From: Gammaproteobacteria bacterium
GTDB taxonomy: Bacteria; Pseudomonadota; Gammaproteobacteria; Steroidobacterales; Steroidobacteraceae
Assembly: GCA_025355645.1 (NCBI GenBank)
Contig: JANXZG010000072.1
Location: forward strand, 79,427 to 143,426
Length of the DNA: 64,000 nucleotides
Direction: 5' to 3'
Shown in pieces: positions 52,153 through 61,287 of the stretch. A program made the translations under genes and the position numbers. A model generated the notes under the pieces. That model ran no database searches. It was not told the origin of the DNA and saw nothing but the letters and a program-made list of their open reading frames with translations. The first letter of the stretch is position 1. Each line of letters opens with the position of its first letter.

Positions 52153-54033
52153 ATGACCGAGAAAACCAGGTATCCGGATGAACGCAATCGCGCAACGCAT
52201 TATGCCACCTGCCAAAAAGCTTGGGCACCGGAGTCGCATGTCTTGAAGGAGCCAAAGCCGCGGGTGTTGTGTGTCGATGACGACCTGCGGGTGCTGGCAG
52301 GGCTCGCGCGTATCCTGGGCGCCGACTTCGACGTCGCCACCGTCGACAACGCGGCCGATGCGATCTCGCTGAGCGAAGCTTCGGCATCATTCGAGGTCGT
52401 CATCACAGACTTGAAGATGCCCAACATGGATGGCATCGCCCTGTTGCGCTGGTTCGGTATCAATTCCCCGGATACCTGCGGAATTCTCTACAGCGGCCGG
52501 GCAGACCTTAACACGATCGCCGACGCGGTTAACGCCGGTCACATCTATCGATTCCTGAACAAGCCCTGCCTGCCCGCCGAGCTGCTCGATGCGGTGCGCG
52601 CGGGGCATGAAAAATATTGCACCGAAACCACCACCCGGCTGCTGCTGCGCCAGGCGATCGACGAGGATACGCTGACGGGGCTGCCGGACCGGCGGCGCTT
52701 TGTCAAGGATGTCGCGCGCCTGATCGAAAGCGAGCCCGGCAGTTCACTCGCATTAGTCGTCGTCTCGATTGATGACATTGAGCTCGTGCGCCGCACGCTG
52801 GGGTTTGGGGCTGCCGATGGACTCATAGTGCAGGCGGCACGCCGGCTCCAGTCATTCATGCGTGACCCCAAATTCCTGATGCGCCATCCGGTCCTTTTCC
52901 GTATCGATGATCGCCTGGCGTTGCTCTGGTGCGAGAACTCGCAAGCGCACGCGCAGGAAGTCACGGCGCATCTGATCAAGGGCATGACGGTGGATGTGGT
53001 GGTGGCCGAGCACAAGCTGAGCCTCAGCAGCCATGCCGGCATCGCCACCATCGACGTGGTCTCTACCAATTCGGAAAGCGCGAAGGACCCGTTGACGGCC
53101 CTGCGTAATGCCGAGGCGGCCTGCCTCGATGCCATCAACTCGAGCGAGTCGCGCATCGGCCTTTTTTCGGTGTCCGCCCATTCGCGCGAACGGCGTCGGC
53201 TTGAGTTGCTGCGCCGGCTGCGTAATCCGGAGTTTCTCGAGCACGTCGCACTCTCTTTCCAGCCACAATGGCAGCTGCATGGCAACCGCCTAATTTGCCT
53301 CGAGGCACTGGTACGCTGGCAGGATCCGGAACTCGGTACGATCACCCCGAATGAGTTCGTTCCGCTCGCGGAGGAACATGCGGAAACGGCTACCCGGCTG
53401 GGCGATTGGGTCATGGAGAACGCCTGTCGCCAGCGACTCGCCTGGCAGTCCGTATTGCCCGACATTGTGCGCATGGGCGTAAATATTTCCGCAACGCAAA
53501 TGCGCACCGGCGATCTGCACGAGCGCGTGCTTGACTGCCTTAAGCGCACCGGCCTGCCCCCTGAGCTCCTCGAAGTCGAGATCACGGAATCGGCGGCGAT
53601 CGCCGATTTCACGAAATCCGATGCGCAGCTCCAGGCGCTTCGCCGACATGGCGTCAACGTCGCCATCGATGACTTTGGAGTCGGCTTTTCCTCGCTAAGC
53701 TATCTTGCGCAGTTGCCCGCGAACACGCTGAAAGTCGACCGCTCCTTTATCGCCGGACTCAATGGCGATGCGCGCAACCTCGACCTGTTGCGCGGTATCT
53801 GCAGCTTGGGCCATGCCATGCAGATGACGGTGGTTGCCGAGGGCGTCGAGTCACTCGCGACCGTGCCGGTGCTCGAGAGCACCGGCTGCGACGTCGTGCA
53901 GGGCTACGCGATCGGGCGCCCCATGACCTCGACCCGGCTCGCGCAATGGTACCGGAACGAGCGCAATGAATTTGCGCGTTCCATAGCCGGCCTGCAGTGC
54001 GAGTCGAGCCGCGTCACCGCCAAGGCGTCCTAG
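52153..54033 (+). CDS. Response regulator with degenerate GGDEF and intact EAL domain
   Basis: About 626 residues from ATG 52153 (an in-frame ATG lies at 52063). REC domain with acidic VDDD, phospho-Asp in VITDLKMPNMDG and Lys in LNKPC; then a GGDEF-like domain in which the GGDEF motif is replaced by RIDDR, so no diguanylate cyclase activity is expected; then an EAL domain with EALVRW, NISATQM, EVEITES, AIDDFGVGFSSLSYL, KVDRSF, AEGVES and QGYAIGRP, all metal and catalytic residues kept. Predicted cyclic-di-GMP phosphodiesterase under phosphorylation control. No sensor kinase gene is adjacent. Confidence 0.92.
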   Translation: MTEKTRYPDERNRATHYATCQKAWAPESHVLKEPKPRVLCVDDDLRVLAGLARILGADFDVATVDNAADAISLSEASASFEVVITDLKMPNMDGIALLRWFGINSPDTCGILYSGRADLNTIADAVNAGHIYRFLNKPCLPAELLDAVRAGHEKYCTETTTRLLLRQAIDEDTLTGLPDRRRFVKDVARLIESEPGSSLALVVVSIDDIELVRRTLGFGAADGLIVQAARRLQSFMRDPKFLMRHPVLFRIDDRLALLWCENSQAHAQEVTAHLIKGMTVDVVVAEHKLSLSSHAGIATIDVVSTNSESAKDPLTALRNAEAACLDAINSSESRIGLFSVSAHSRERRRLELLRRLRNPEFLEHVALSFQPQWQLHGNRLICLEALVRWQDPELGTITPNEFVPLAEEHAETATRLGDWVMENACRQRLAWQSVLPDIVRMGVNISATQMRTGDLHERVLDCLKRTGLPPELLEVEITESAAIADFTKSDAQLQALRRHGVNVAIDDFGVGFSSLSYLAQLPANTLKVDRSFIAGLNGDARNLDLLRGICSLGHAMQMTVVAEGVESLATVPVLESTGCDVVQGYAIGRPMTSTRLAQWYRNERNEFARSIAGLQCESSRVTAKAS

Positions 54034-54091
54034 CCCATAGCGCTTCGCCGCTCGCGCGTCACCCCGGTTTGTTCCTGTATCATCGGGTCCC

Positions 54092-55366
54092 TTGTCAGGA
54101 CCCGTGAAGCGCAATCCCATCGAGCACCCCGCCGATCTGCATTGGATCGTCTACGTGCTTTTTTTCACATTGGGGTGCATCACCAGCCTCAATGATGTGA
54201 TCATCCCGAAGCTCAAGGCGCTGTTCGTGCTGCCCTACGTCGAGATCATGCTAATCCAGGCGGCTTTTTTCGCCGCCTTCCTGTTGGTGGCCCTGCCCGC
54301 CGCTTGGATCGTGCGACGAATCGGCTACATGCGCACGGCCGTGCTGGGCCTGCTTACGATGAGCATCGGATGCCTGCTGTTCGCACCGGCATCCCGCCTC
54401 GGATCCTTTGCCATGTTCCTGGCAGCGCTGTTCGTCATCGCCGCTGGCATCACGACCGTGCAGGTCATGATCAATCCGCTGATGTCCATGCTGGGCAATC
54501 CGGCGACGACGCAAAGCCGCCTGAGTTTTTCGCAGGCGTTTTATTCGCTCGGCACGACCCTCTCCCCGTATTTCGGAGCGCTGCTGATCCTGGGCGGGGG
54601 CGCGGCGATTGCGCCAGAGCATCCGTCAGCGGCAGAGCTCACCGCCTTTCGCAGTGTCGAGACACGCATGATCGAGCATATATACCTGGGGATCGCCTGC
54701 GTTGTTCTGGTGGTCGCGGCAGTAGTCTGGTTGCGACGGTACCGTCTGGTTGAATTGCCGCCGGATGAGATCCACGTATCGCAAGGGCTTGCGCTGTTCA
54801 GGCGCGCGCACTTCTCGTTCGGAGTGCTCTGCGTATTTTTCTATGTCGGCGCGGAAATAGCCATTGGATCTATCATTGTCAATTACCTGATGCAGCCGAG
54901 CGTCATGGGGCTAAGCGCGCAGGCGGCCGGAAAGCACCTGCCTTATTACTGGGGCGGGGCCATGATTGGGCGGTTCCTGGGCGGGTACTTCCTCAGGAAA
55001 ATACCGCAGGGTCAGGCGCTCTTGGGCGTCGCGGCTCTCGCGATTGTACTGCTGGCAGCGTCCGCGAACATGGCGGGCGATGCCTCGGGTTGGGCTTTGC
55101 TGTCGGTCGGGCTGTGCAATTCCATCATGTATCCCAGCATTTTTTCGCTGGCCTGCCGGGACCTGGGTGCGCATGCCGCTGAGGGCTCCGCGATCATTGT
55201 CGTTGCGAGCGTGGGCGGTGGCCTCGTGCCCTTGCTGACCGGGTTCACAGCGGATCACCTGGGACTTAAGATGGCGCTCGCGATCCCGGCTTGCAGTTAT
55301 TTCGTGATCGCCGCGTTTGGGTTGTTCGTACAGCGCTCCAGGAGTGCGCAGCTGAAATTCGGTTAA
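54092..55366 (+). CDS. MFS sugar transporter, FucP family
   Basis: 424 residues, about 12 membrane helices, starting at TTG 54092. FucP/NagP-type landmarks: LGCITSLNDVIIPKLK, VQVMINPLMSMLG, SQAFYSLGTTLSPYFGA and EIAIGSIIVNYL. Family members import fucose, glucose/galactose or N-acetylglucosamine with protons. Substrate cannot be fixed. Followed after 29 bases by an exported peptidase gene. Confidence 0.88.
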   Translation: MSGPVKRNPIEHPADLHWIVYVLFFTLGCITSLNDVIIPKLKALFVLPYVEIMLIQAAFFAAFLLVALPAAWIVRRIGYMRTAVLGLLTMSIGCLLFAPASRLGSFAMFLAALFVIAAGITTVQVMINPLMSMLGNPATTQSRLSFSQAFYSLGTTLSPYFGALLILGGGAAIAPEHPSAAELTAFRSVETRMIEHIYLGIACVVLVVAAVVWLRRYRLVELPPDEIHVSQGLALFRRAHFSFGVLCVFFYVGAEIAIGSIIVNYLMQPSVMGLSAQAAGKHLPYYWGGAMIGRFLGGYFLRKIPQGQALLGVAALAIVLLAASANMAGDASGWALLSVGLCNSIMYPSIFSLACRDLGAHAAEGSAIIVVASVGGGLVPLLTGFTADHLGLKMALAIPACSYFVIAAFGLFVQRSRSAQLKFG

Positions 55367-55395
55367 ACTCTGCCGCTCCATCACCTGAGGTATTC

Positions 55396-57183
55396 ATGCG
55401 CCAGATCATCGTCGCGATTTTCCTCGCCGCCCTGTCATCCGTCGCCGTCGCCCAAGCGCCAGCGCCAGCGCCAAAAAAGGCCCAGGCCTCTGGCTGGGTC
55501 GCCCAGAGCAATGCCAATACGCAGCGGCTGCTCGACGTGGAATTCAGGCATTCACCGGAATCGGGATCTCATGAGGGCCTGACCCACTTCGATGAGTTGA
55601 TTTCGGATCCCTCGCTCGCCGATGAGCAAGCGGCGCGCCGGGAATTTACCGCGGTGCTCAGCGACCTCAAGGCGCAGGAGCCGCGCGAGAGCAACAAGCA
55701 TGTGGCAGAGGACTTGCAGATCCTGCGCAAGACCTTTGACCTGCGCTTCCGCCAGGAAGATTACGACCGGGCGCACGTGGTGCCGTTCGTTAATGCGAGC
55801 CAGGTCATCTTCCAGGGATTGCGCGGGCTGCTCGATGACCAGGTGGCGCCGGCGCGGCGCGCTGCGGCACTGGTGCGGCTGCAAAAATATGCCGGGACAG
55901 AGCCCGGTTCGAGGCCCTATACCGAGGCACTTAAGGAGCGCGTGCTCGAGCAGATCGCAATCAAAGATGCCCTTTATCCGTCAAAGGATGAGATCACGAC
56001 GGAACTTGGGCGCAACGCCAACTACCTCGATGGCATCGTCGCACTATTCAAGAAATACAATCTGGGCGGTTGGGAAAAACCATTTGCGCAGCTGAAAGAT
56101 CAGCTCGCCGCCTATGATTCCTGGGTGAAAGCGACAATCCTGCCGAAAGCACGCACGGATTTTCGACTCAGGCCTGAGCAGTATGCGCTCGCGCTCGAGT
56201 CCTACGGTATCGACATTCCGCCAGATAAGCTTGCTGCCATGGCGCATGCAGCGTTTACGCAGATCCAGAGCGAGATGGCGCCGATTGCCGCGACAGTCGC
56301 CAAGCAGAAGGGCTTCGCATCGAGCGACTACCGCTCGGTCATCGCCCAGCTCAAGAAAAAGCAAATCACGGGCGAGGCGATACTGCCGTTTTACAAGAAC
56401 CGCCTGGGCGAGATCGAGAAGATACTGGCGGCGAAGAACCTGGTCAGCGTGCCGAACCGCTCTGCGATCATCAGGCTCGCGAGTGCCGCCGAGACCGCGC
56501 AGCAGCCGGCGCCCCATATGCTGCCCCCGCCGCTGCTCAACAACAAGGGCGAACGCGGCGAGTTCGTGCTGCCCCTGAACGTCCCATCCGCCAGCGGCGG
56601 GGCGGCCGAGAAGTATGACGATTTTACTTTTGACGCCGTGGCCTGGACGCTCACCGCTCATGAGGCGCGGCCCGGGCACGAGTTGCAGTTCGACTCGATG
56701 GTCGAGCATGGCGTCAGCGTGGCGCGGGCGCTGTATGCGTTTAATTCCACGAACGTCGAAGGCTGGGGGTTGTACTCGGAGTACCTCATGCAGCCCTTTG
56801 AGCCCGCCGAAGGGCAGTTGCTGACTTTGCAGCAGCGGCTGATGCGCGCTGGTCGCGCGTACCTCGACCCCGAACTGCAGGGCGGCAAGCTGAGCCAGGA
56901 GCAGGTCTACCACATCATGGAGACCGACATCGGCATCAGCCATGCGCTTGCCACGGAAGAAGTCGAGCGCTTCAGCTATCGCGCGCCTGGGCAGGCAAAC
57001 AGTTACTTCTATGGATACACCCGGTTGCTTGAGCTGCGCAAGGACACGGAAGCCGCCCTGGGCGCGAGGTTCGATGCGCGCATGTTCCATGACTTTATCC
57101 TGGCGCAGGGACTGCTCCCGCCGGACCTTATGCACAAGGCCGTAATGGATGAGTTAGTGCCCGCGCTGATGCGCGCGCGTTAA
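55396..57183 (+). CDS. Exported DUF885 metallopeptidase-like protein
   Basis: 595 residues: Sec signal (1 to about 20, VAVA-Q) and a DUF885 domain with HEARPGHELQF (about 422-432), the HExxxGHxxQ motif of the family, plus EGWGLYSEYLM and the DIGISHALATEEVERFSYRAPGQANSYFYGY block near the C-terminus. DUF885 proteins are distant relatives of M3/M32-like zinc peptidases. Probably periplasmic. ATG 55396 is preceded by CTGAGG. Confidence 0.88.
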   Translation: MRQIIVAIFLAALSSVAVAQAPAPAPKKAQASGWVAQSNANTQRLLDVEFRHSPESGSHEGLTHFDELISDPSLADEQAARREFTAVLSDLKAQEPRESNKHVAEDLQILRKTFDLRFRQEDYDRAHVVPFVNASQVIFQGLRGLLDDQVAPARRAAALVRLQKYAGTEPGSRPYTEALKERVLEQIAIKDALYPSKDEITTELGRNANYLDGIVALFKKYNLGGWEKPFAQLKDQLAAYDSWVKATILPKARTDFRLRPEQYALALESYGIDIPPDKLAAMAHAAFTQIQSEMAPIAATVAKQKGFASSDYRSVIAQLKKKQITGEAILPFYKNRLGEIEKILAAKNLVSVPNRSAIIRLASAAETAQQPAPHMLPPPLLNNKGERGEFVLPLNVPSASGGAAEKYDDFTFDAVAWTLTAHEARPGHELQFDSMVEHGVSVARALYAFNSTNVEGWGLYSEYLMQPFEPAEGQLLTLQQRLMRAGRAYLDPELQGGKLSQEQVYHIMETDIGISHALATEEVERFSYRAPGQANSYFYGYTRLLELRKDTEAALGARFDARMFHDFILAQGLLPPDLMHKAVMDELVPALMRAR

Positions 57184-57278
57184 GGTGCCATTTTAATAAT
57201 ATAAATAATATTAAGTATACTTCATAACACTCTGTTTTATAAAGTTATTAAGTCATACATCTAAATGGGAGTTCCTAA
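57184..57278. promoter_or_regulatory. AT-rich spacer before the M28 peptidase gene
   Basis: About 95 bases, strongly AT-rich (many AATAATATAA-like stretches) in an otherwise GC-rich region. Contains TATAAA (57238-57243) and several AT inverted runs but no convincing -35. It likely holds the promoter of the next gene. Confidence 0.35.
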
Positions 57279-59567
57279 ATGATGACCGACCGGACAGGTG
57301 GCCCTCGTGCGCGCAATTTGTTATTGAGTGCTGGCGCGTCCCTGATCGTGCTGGCGTCCATGGCGGCGCCCGCTGAGTCGCCCGCACCCGCAACGCTCAT
57401 GGGGTTTTCAGCCGCGGGCACGGCCACTGAGCTCGCGCTTGAAAAGCGCTTTCAGCGGATTCCAGACCCTGCGCGTATGCGCGCCAATATGCAGCTGCTG
57501 AGCGCGCGACCGCATCATGTCGGCTCCCCGTACGACAAGCAGAATGCCGATTGGATCCTGGCTCAATATCGTCAGTGGGGCTGGGATGCGCATATCGAGA
57601 CTTTCCAGGTGTTGTTCCCCACGCCGAAATCGCGCTTGCTCGAGATGCCGGGGTTCCGTGCAAGACTCAGCGAGACCGCGGTCGCCGGGGATTCGACCAG
57701 CGCGCAGCAGGCCGAGCAGCTGCCGACCTATAACGCTTATTCCCCCGACGGGGACGTCAATGCGCCCGTGGTCTATGTCAATTACGGCCTCGTCGAGGAT
57801 TACGAGGAGTTGGCCCTTCATGGCATCTCCGTAAAAGGCGCTATTGTTATTGCCCGCTATGGCCACTCCTGGCGGGGCATCAAGCCCAAGCTCGCCGCCG
57901 AGCACGGCGCGCTCGGCTGCATCATCTATTCGGATCCGGCCGATGACGGCTTCTTGGTCGATGCGGTGTTTCCGGCAGGGCCGATGCGCCCGGCGCAGGG
58001 CGTGCAGCGCGGCAGCGTGCTCGATGCGCCGCTGTACCCGGGAGATCCACTGACCCCGGGTGTGGGGGCGACGCCTGATGCCAAGCGCCTGAAGCGGGAG
58101 GAGGCACCTTCCTTGCCCAAGATCCCGGTGCTGCCGATATCCTATGAGGATGCGAAGCCCATCCTTGCGGCGCTACAAGGGCCGGCGGTGCCCGAGTCCT
58201 GGCGCGGGGGCCTGTCGCTCACTTATCACATCGGGCCGAGCCGCATAAAGGTGCATCTCAAGCTCGCCTTCAACTGGGATTTGAAGCCGGTGTATGACGT
58301 GGTTGCGACGATGCGTGGCGCAGAAGAACCGGACGTGTGGATTCTCAGGGCTAATCACCATGACGCCTGGGTAAACGGGGCAGAGGACCCGCTATCAGGG
58401 CAGGTCGCGCTGCTCGAAGAGGCGCGCGCACTCGGGGAACTTGCGGCCGGCGGGTGGAAGCCAAAGCGCACGATCATGTATTTCTCCTGGGATGGGGAGG
58501 AGCCGATGCTGCTCGGCTCGACCGAGTGGGCGGAGACGCATGCCGAGGAGCTCAAGGCGCACGCGGCCATCTACATCAACAGCGACACCAACGTGCGCGG
58601 ATACATTTCGGCCTCGGGCTCGCATTCGCTGGAGCCATTAGTCAATGAGGTGGCGCGCTCGATCATCGATCCGGAAACCCAGGTCACGGTCGCGCAGCGC
58701 GCCCGGGCGCTCGCGCTGGTGCGCGGTAGCGCCCAGGAGCGAAGGGAAGCCGGCTCGCGCCGCGATTTGCGTATTGATGCGCTCGGGTCAGGCTCGGATT
58801 ATTCGGTATTTCTGGATCATCTCGGCATCGCCTCGCTCGATGTCTCTTATCAAGGCGAGGACGATCAGGGCATCTATCATTCTATTTACGACGATTTCTA
58901 CTGGTATACGCATTTCGCCGACACCACGTTCGTATACGGCCGCGCGCTTGCGCAGACCGATGGAACGCTGGTATTGCGCATGGCCCAGGCGGACCTACTC
59001 CCCTATGACTTCGCGGCTCTTGCCGACACGCTGCGCATGTACACCGGCGAGCTTAAGGAGCTGCTCGATGCGCGTCGCACGAGGGCTGCGCAGCGACAGG
59101 CGGCGCTCGATGCCAATGCCTATGCACTGACCAGCGATCCGCGCCGGCCGACACTCGCGCCGCCGCCGCTAGCCATTCCGCCGTACCTCAATTTCGCGGC
59201 GCTCGACAACGCGCTGGATGCACTGGAAGTTGCGGCGGCGCACTATGGCAAGGCGCGCACGCTGGTGCAAAGCAAGACTCCCGATCCGGCGACACTTGCG
59301 CCGCTCAACCGGGAACTGGCGCAGGCGGAGCGAAAGCTCACCAGCGCGACCGGCCTGCCGCGCCGCCCGTGGATGCAGCACCTGATCTACGCGCCCGGCT
59401 GGTACACGGGCTACGGCGCCAAGACATTGCCGGGCGTGCGCGAGGGCATCGAACAGGCGCAGTACACGGAGGCAGAGGCGCAAATGAGCGCGCTCGCGAG
59501 TGTCATCGCCGGGGAAGCGGCCTATGTCGAGCATATCGCCGTGGAACTTGACGAACTCGCAAAGTAA
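57279..59567 (+). CDS. M28 peptidase, glutamate carboxypeptidase II-like
   Basis: 762 residues. An N-terminal signal/membrane segment (about 12-30), an inserted PA domain (about 155-290), the M28 catalytic domain with zinc ligands in NHHDAWVNGAEDPLSG, WDGEEPMLLGSTEW (catalytic and ligand Glu), INSDTNVRG and YHSIYDDFYW, and a C-terminal transferrin receptor-like dimerisation domain (about 620-755). This is the domain order of glutamate carboxypeptidase II; the enzyme should remove C-terminal residues from peptides or N-acyl amino acids outside the cytoplasm. Ribosome site GGGAG eight bases before ATG 57279. Confidence 0.93.
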   Translation: MMTDRTGGPRARNLLLSAGASLIVLASMAAPAESPAPATLMGFSAAGTATELALEKRFQRIPDPARMRANMQLLSARPHHVGSPYDKQNADWILAQYRQWGWDAHIETFQVLFPTPKSRLLEMPGFRARLSETAVAGDSTSAQQAEQLPTYNAYSPDGDVNAPVVYVNYGLVEDYEELALHGISVKGAIVIARYGHSWRGIKPKLAAEHGALGCIIYSDPADDGFLVDAVFPAGPMRPAQGVQRGSVLDAPLYPGDPLTPGVGATPDAKRLKREEAPSLPKIPVLPISYEDAKPILAALQGPAVPESWRGGLSLTYHIGPSRIKVHLKLAFNWDLKPVYDVVATMRGAEEPDVWILRANHHDAWVNGAEDPLSGQVALLEEARALGELAAGGWKPKRTIMYFSWDGEEPMLLGSTEWAETHAEELKAHAAIYINSDTNVRGYISASGSHSLEPLVNEVARSIIDPETQVTVAQRARALALVRGSAQERREAGSRRDLRIDALGSGSDYSVFLDHLGIASLDVSYQGEDDQGIYHSIYDDFYWYTHFADTTFVYGRALAQTDGTLVLRMAQADLLPYDFAALADTLRMYTGELKELLDARRTRAAQRQAALDANAYALTSDPRRPTLAPPPLAIPPYLNFAALDNALDALEVAAAHYGKARTLVQSKTPDPATLAPLNRELAQAERKLTSATGLPRRPWMQHLIYAPGWYTGYGAKTLPGVREGIEQAQYTEAEAQMSALASVIAGEAAYVEHIAVELDELAK

Positions 59568-59614
59568 CGCTCAGGGGCTTAGGCCCGCAGTCAACGGGAC
59601 GAGGCTTATACAAT

Positions 59615-60958
59615 TTAGGCACTACGCAACGCGCTGGCCATGTTCGAGAGGGCGAGCTCCAAAGTCTTGCGCGAAGTCGCGATGTTCATCCTCATATGCC
59701 CGGCGCCGGCGCGCCCATAATGGGAACCCGAGTTGATCTGGACCTTGGCATTGTCGACGAAGAACCGCGTCACCATGTCCTCTGGCGAGGCGCCATTCCC
59801 TGCTGCGTCGGCGCGAGCCTGCGCGCCAATTTTATCTATCACGCGGCTCACATCCAGCCAGGCGAGGTAGGTCCCCTGCGCCTTGGTGTACGACACCAAC
59901 GGCATGTTGGCACGGACATAGGACACAACGAAGTCGTGATTGGCATCAAGGTAGGATACGGTCTGGTGCAAATAATCATCGCCCTGCGTATAGGCCGCGA
60001 GAGTTGCCACCATTCCCAGGGTATTGAAATCCTGGCTGTGCCCCGAGGCCATGATCTTGGCGATGTAGTCCGCATTCTCCGAGAACATCCAGCCGATTTT
60101 CATGGCCGACAGGCTGAATGACTTACTGCCGGATTTGAAAGTGATGCTGTTGCGCACCACGTCCCGGTTTGCAAGCGTGCAAAACGGAATGTACTTGTTT
60201 CCCTTGGTGATCAGGTCACAGTGAATCTCATCGACCAGCAGCACCACGCCGCGCTTCAGGCAGAGCTCGCCTAGGGTCGTCATATCTTGGGCGGTCCAGC
60301 AGTTCCCGGTAGGGTTTTGCGGATTGCAGAAAATCAATGTTTTTGTATCGGCGCTGATATGACGCTCCAGCTCCTCGAAATCCAGTGAATACTTTCCATT
60401 GACTAGCCTCATGGGGCTCTCTTCACGCGTGCATCCAGCAGCGGTGATGTCACCAAAGAATCCGTCGTAGATCGGCGTCATCACCAGCACTTTGCTGCCA
60501 GGGGGGGAGAATGCCCGCAGCGCGCTGACGATGCTTGGGTGCACGCCGGTGGACATCCGCAGCCACGCAGGCTGAATGTCGATGCCGTAATGGCGCTTGT
60601 TCCACGCAATGATCGCATCGGGAAACGCCTGGGGTATATCGAGATAGCCCCAGTTCTCATGCTTGACCCGTTCCGTAAGCGCCCGGGTGACACAGGGGGC
60701 GACCTTGAAGTCCATATCCGCGATGCCCATGCCAACCGCGATATTCTCCCTGCCGTATAGCCGGTATTGCGCGTCCCACTTCGTGCAGTCCGTGCCGCTG
60801 CGACTGTAGGGCGTATCAAAATCATAGGTACTCGTCGCAGTCGCATCCGCGCCGGCCCCAGCCAGCAGCGGCGCACTTGCACCGGCGGCACCGGCGATTG
60901 CCACCATTTGCGCGCTTTTCAGGAATGCCCTGCGATTGAGTCCGCCATCATTGTCCAT
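59615..60958 (-). CDS. Tat-exported PatB/MalY-like PLP aminotransferase or C-S lyase
   Basis: 447 residues. Twin-arginine signal NRRAFLKSAQMVAIAGAAGA (residues 8-27), then a fold type I PLP enzyme of the MalY/PatB group: IADMDFKVAP, TGVHPSIVSALRAF, NPQNPTGN, VDEIHCDLI and the Schiff-base lysine in SGSKSFSLSAMKIGW. PatB/MalY enzymes cleave C-S bonds of cystathionine-like substrates or act as aminotransferases. Export of such an enzyme by Tat would carry the cofactor out with it and is uncommon. Monocistronic; TAGGAA precedes the ATG. Confidence 0.88.
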   Translation of the reverse strand: MDNDGGLNRRAFLKSAQMVAIAGAAGASAPLLAGAGADATATSTYDFDTPYSRSGTDCTKWDAQYRLYGRENIAVGMGIADMDFKVAPCVTRALTERVKHENWGYLDIPQAFPDAIIAWNKRHYGIDIQPAWLRMSTGVHPSIVSALRAFSPPGSKVLVMTPIYDGFFGDITAAGCTREESPMRLVNGKYSLDFEELERHISADTKTLIFCNPQNPTGNCWTAQDMTTLGELCLKRGVVLLVDEIHCDLITKGNKYIPFCTLANRDVVRNSITFKSGSKSFSLSAMKIGWMFSENADYIAKIMASGHSQDFNTLGMVATLAAYTQGDDYLHQTVSYLDANHDFVVSYVRANMPLVSYTKAQGTYLAWLDVSRVIDKIGAQARADAAGNGASPEDMVTRFFVDNAKVQINSGSHYGRAGAGHMRMNIATSRKTLELALSNMASALRSA

Positions 60959-61287
60959 TTTGATTTTCCTACTAGTCCCCGTGGTATGGGATTCCGGGGA
61001 TTATGATGTGCACCGCGGCCCTTGCCGTCCGCTGTCGGATATTAGTCCCGTGCGGCGGGGGCTGCAAAGAATCGTACAGAAGTTAGCGGCCTGCGACAGG
61101 CTTTTCGGGTAGCCAGAGATGCGACCGCAGTCCGGCGGTCCTACTGCGTCGTAGGTACGCAGCTAGCGTGGAGGCACAACGCTGTTAATCGAATTGCTCA
61201 GCAACGGATATACCGCGCGCGCTCCGCGATGACAAGGCGCGAGAGGAGCCCGCCCAGCTGCCGACCGGCAGCTGGGCGGGCTGGCAG
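60959..61287. other. Intergenic stretch with leader hairpin upstream of the PatB-like gene
   Basis: No gene is seen in these 329 bases. On the minus strand just upstream of the PatB-like start there is a stem TCCCCG (60976-60981) / CGGGGA (60995-61000) and a CATAAT box (61005-61000) without a good -35. The far end holds the long palindrome listed separately. Confidence 0.4.
61249..61282 (-). terminator. Long perfect hairpin after the ASH-domain gene
   Basis: A perfect 15-base-pair stem (61249-61263 with 61268-61282) around a GACC/GGTC loop, starting six bases after the stop of the minus-strand gene. The tail TCCTCTC is only weakly T-rich. Most likely its terminator. Confidence 0.65.

Noticed and set aside
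56044..57135. 363-codon open frame antisense to the DUF885 gene
   Set aside because: Sense frame has a signal peptide and family motifs; the antisense product has none.
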